DNA of 7,447 bases from Akkermansia muciniphila (lineage in GTDB: Bacteria; Verrucomicrobiota; Verrucomicrobiia; Limisphaerales; UBA9464), in contig CAMCFL010000140.1 of the NCBI GenBank assembly GCA_945873715.1, positions 1 to 7,447 of the forward strand, written 5' to 3'. The notes beneath the pieces are model-generated. The model was not told the origin of the DNA. It saw nothing but the letters and a program-made list of their open reading frames with translations, and did no database searches. A program made the position numbers and the translations under genes. Shown here piece after piece: positions 5,824-7,447 of the stretch; within the stretch, counting starts at the first letter, position 1; each line of letters starts with the position of its first letter.

Positions 5824-6986
5824 GATTCGGGCGGGGGGCGACCCATCCGAAGCTGCGCACGCTGCTTCGGGCCACCGTGCAGGTGCAGGCCTCCGACCTG
5901 CATCTGGTCCCCGACCAATATCCCTTGCTTCGGAACTCCGGGCAGCTGAATGCCCTGGCGGGAGAGGAGCGACTCACGGCGGAAGACATGCGGATGATCA
6001 CCAGCGAACTGCTGGTGACGGGAGCCGATCGCAAGCGGTTGGAAGAGACCGGGGATTTCGATGGGGCGATCACCTGCGATGGAGTGCGCTATCGGTTCAA
6101 CGTCTTCCGGCGTGGGCGTGAGTTGTGCGTGGCCTTCCGCCGGTTGGACGACCGGTTCCGCTCCCTCGCAGAGCTCGGGATCCCGGAGTCGCTTTACTCC
6201 CTGTGCGATCTGCCGGATGGGCTGATCATTGTCGCCGGGCCGACCGGTGCCGGCAAAAGCACGACCCTTGCGGCGCTGATCGATCGCATCAACCGGACCT
6301 ATCATTCGCACATCATCACCATCGAAGACCCGGTCGAGTATGTGCATGCGCCGGCCAAGAGCCTGGTGAACCAGCGTCAGGTCGGTGCGGACTGCGGCTC
6401 CTTCTACGACGCTTTGGTCGCGTCCCTCCGGCAGGATCCGGATGTGATCCTTGTGGGTGAAATCCGGGAGATCAATACCATCCGCACCGCGATCACGGCC
6501 GCCGAGACGGGCCATCTGGTCTTTACCACCGTTCACGCGGGCGACTGCGTCGGAGTGATCGAACGTTTGTCCTCGGTCTTCCCGGCCGGGGAACAGGATG
6601 GGGTGCGGAGACAGCTCGCGCTGGTCCTCCGGGCCGTGGTGGCCCAACAACTGTTATTGGCCGACGGACCCCAGGCCATGGTCGGGACCAATGGACGTCG
6701 TCGTCGGGTTGCCCTGAGCGAAGTCCTGCTGGTGAATCCGGCGGTTGCCAACCTGATCGCCACCGGTCGCTCGGCCCAGATTTACTCGGCGATGGAAGTG
6801 GGCGGAATGCACGGGATGCAGACGTTCGAGCAGGATCTGGCCCGCTTGCTGGTCGATGGAATGATTTCCGAGCCGACCGCCTTCGGTTTCACCAAGAATC
6901 CGACCGTGCTCCGCGAACGCATCCAACGGTTCAAAAGCAATCCGGCGCTCCTGCGGCGTCCGGCCCCATCCACAGGCAAGACATGA
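5799..6986 (+). CDS. pilT: PilT-type retraction ATPase
   Basis: A 395-residue cytoplasmic hexameric ATPase of the type II/IV secretion family, the class that disassembles pilus filaments. ASDLHL is at 31-36 and the Walker A loop GPTGAGKST at 147-155 (Lys153). The Asp box contains TIEDPVEYVH (from Thr174), and Walker B has ILVGE at 217-221 followed by IRE. The His box is AAETGHLVFTTVHAGD at 234-249. The C-terminal part has AVANLIATGRSAQI, a variant of the AIRNLI signature of PilT, then GMHGMQTFEQDL. The length is in the PilT range (about 340-400) and it lacks the long N-terminal domain of PilB/GspE. GTG 5799 is the best start because it leaves a normal lead before ASDLHL and no ATG is suitably placed; it overlaps the previous gene by 25 nt. 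All catalytic motifs are intact, so it should be active. It ends in an ATGA overlap with the next ATPase gene. Confidence 0.92.
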   Translation: MENSTLAVGFGRGATHPKLRTLLRATVQVQASDLHLVPDQYPLLRNSGQLNALAGEERLTAEDMRMITSELLVTGADRKRLEETGDFDGAITCDGVRYRFNVFRRGRELCVAFRRLDDRFRSLAELGIPESLYSLCDLPDGLIIVAGPTGAGKSTTLAALIDRINRTYHSHIITIEDPVEYVHAPAKSLVNQRQVGADCGSFYDALVASLRQDPDVILVGEIREINTIRTAITAAETGHLVFTTVHAGDCVGVIERLSSVFPAGEQDGVRRQLALVLRAVVAQQLLLADGPQAMVGTNGRRRRVALSEVLLVNPAVANLIATGRSAQIYSAMEVGGMHGMQTFEQDLARLLVDGMISEPTAFGFTKNPTVLRERIQRFKSNPALLRRPAPSTGKT

Positions 6987-7447
6987 ATACACCGGACCAA
7001 CACGAAGCACTGGGGACGGGCAGTTCGCTCGGGCCGTTGCGCATGGACGATGTGCGTGTGGATCCGCTCCTGGCGTTGCGGGTGCCTGCGAATCTCGCCA
7101 TGCGTCGCGAGATGCTGCCGTTCGTCCAGTGGCGCGGGCGGGTTCATGTGGCCTGCTCCGATCCGAAGGATGCCGCGAGTCTGGGAGCGGTGCAGCGGGC
7201 CTTCGAACTTCCCATCGAGCCGGTGCAGGCCGATGCCGAGTCTCTCCGCCGTGCCCTGGGACGCATCTACGGCAGTCTCAAACCCGGTGCCGGCAGCACG
7301 GCGGCCATCGGACGTCCGGTGACCCGTGGGGGTGAGACCGAGACCATTGATGCCGCGGGGCTTTCGGATGACCTGCTGTATTCGGCCATCCTGCGACAGG
7401 CGTCGGACATCCACATTGATCCGGGCTCGGAGAACCTGCGGATCCGC
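6983..7447 (+). CDS. GspE/PilB-type assembly ATPase, 5' part (truncated by window end)
   Basis: The frame from ATG 6983 is open to the right edge, giving 155 residues with no stop. Residues about 25-95 (from VDPLLALRVPANLAMRRE through HVACSDPKD to YG) have the pattern of the N-terminal GspE/MshEN domain that binds GspL or PilM and, in some members, c-di-GMP. After a Gly/Thr-rich linker, SDDLLYSAILRQASDIHIDP (residues 128-147) is the start of the second N-terminal domain that precedes the catalytic core, with ASDIHID at 140-146. Walker motifs would lie beyond the window. The start overlaps the pilT stop in ATGA. An alternative start is ATG 7043 (Met21), since the first 20 residues look unconserved. 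It would power subunit assembly opposite to PilT. Whether it is a GspE or PilB orthologue cannot be settled here. Confidence 0.85.
   Translation, partial: MNTPDQHEALGTGSSLGPLRMDDVRVDPLLALRVPANLAMRREMLPFVQWRGRVHVACSDPKDAASLGAVQRAFELPIEPVQADAESLRRALGRIYGSLKPGAGSTAAIGRPVTRGGETETIDAAGLSDDLLYSAILRQASDIHIDPGSENLRIR

Noticed and set aside
5784..6650. Minus-strand open frame of 288 codons opposite pilT.
   Set aside because: The plus strand here encodes all PilT motifs in order; the antisense frame has no family-like sequence.

Overview
The window carries most of one + strand operon for a type IV filament machine (the type II secretion / type IV pilus superfamily), preceded by the end of an unrelated-looking helical-repeat gene. 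Coding DNA is GC-rich (about 65% in conserved stretches by hand count). Most starts lack a Shine-Dalgarno sequence and rely on stop/start overlaps. Together with the large pseudopilins and a GspL-like protein carrying an HPGG motif, this resembles environmental Verrucomicrobiota. That placement is an inference from style and family resemblance, not a demonstrated assignment.

Layout. Positions 1-542 hold the 3' end of a TPR-like gene. Positions 543-906 are a non-coding leader containing a nested inverted repeat at 565-613. Positions 907-1677 encode a first prepilin. It is followed by a strong intrinsic terminator (1706-1747) and a second long hairpin (1757-1795) that stops directly before a purine-rich ribosome binding site. 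From 1811 to the window end six genes are packed with gaps or overlaps of 27 nt or less: prepilin 2 (1811-2554), a long prepilin 3 (2567-3688), a GspL/PilM-PilN-like inner-membrane protein (3685-5178), a GspM/PilO-like protein (5206-5823), a PilT-type ATPase (5799-6986) and the start of a GspE/PilB-type ATPase (6983 to the edge).

How they fit together. The three prepilins have G(-1)/E(+5) class III leaders and would be cleaved by a prepilin peptidase and assembled into a filament or pseudopilus. The GspL-like and GspM-like proteins would form the inner-membrane assembly platform. GspE/PilB would power extension and PilT retraction. The platform protein (GspF/PilC), secretin and prepilin peptidase are not in the window; at least some may lie downstream.

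The most interesting points are four. A retraction-type ATPase sits inside an otherwise secretion-style operon. A terminator and hairpin pair separates the first prepilin from the rest. Two of the prepilins have low-GC, apparently variable portions. Prepilin 3 has an extra C-terminal beta-rich domain. No phage, IS, CRISPR or RNA gene was recognised.
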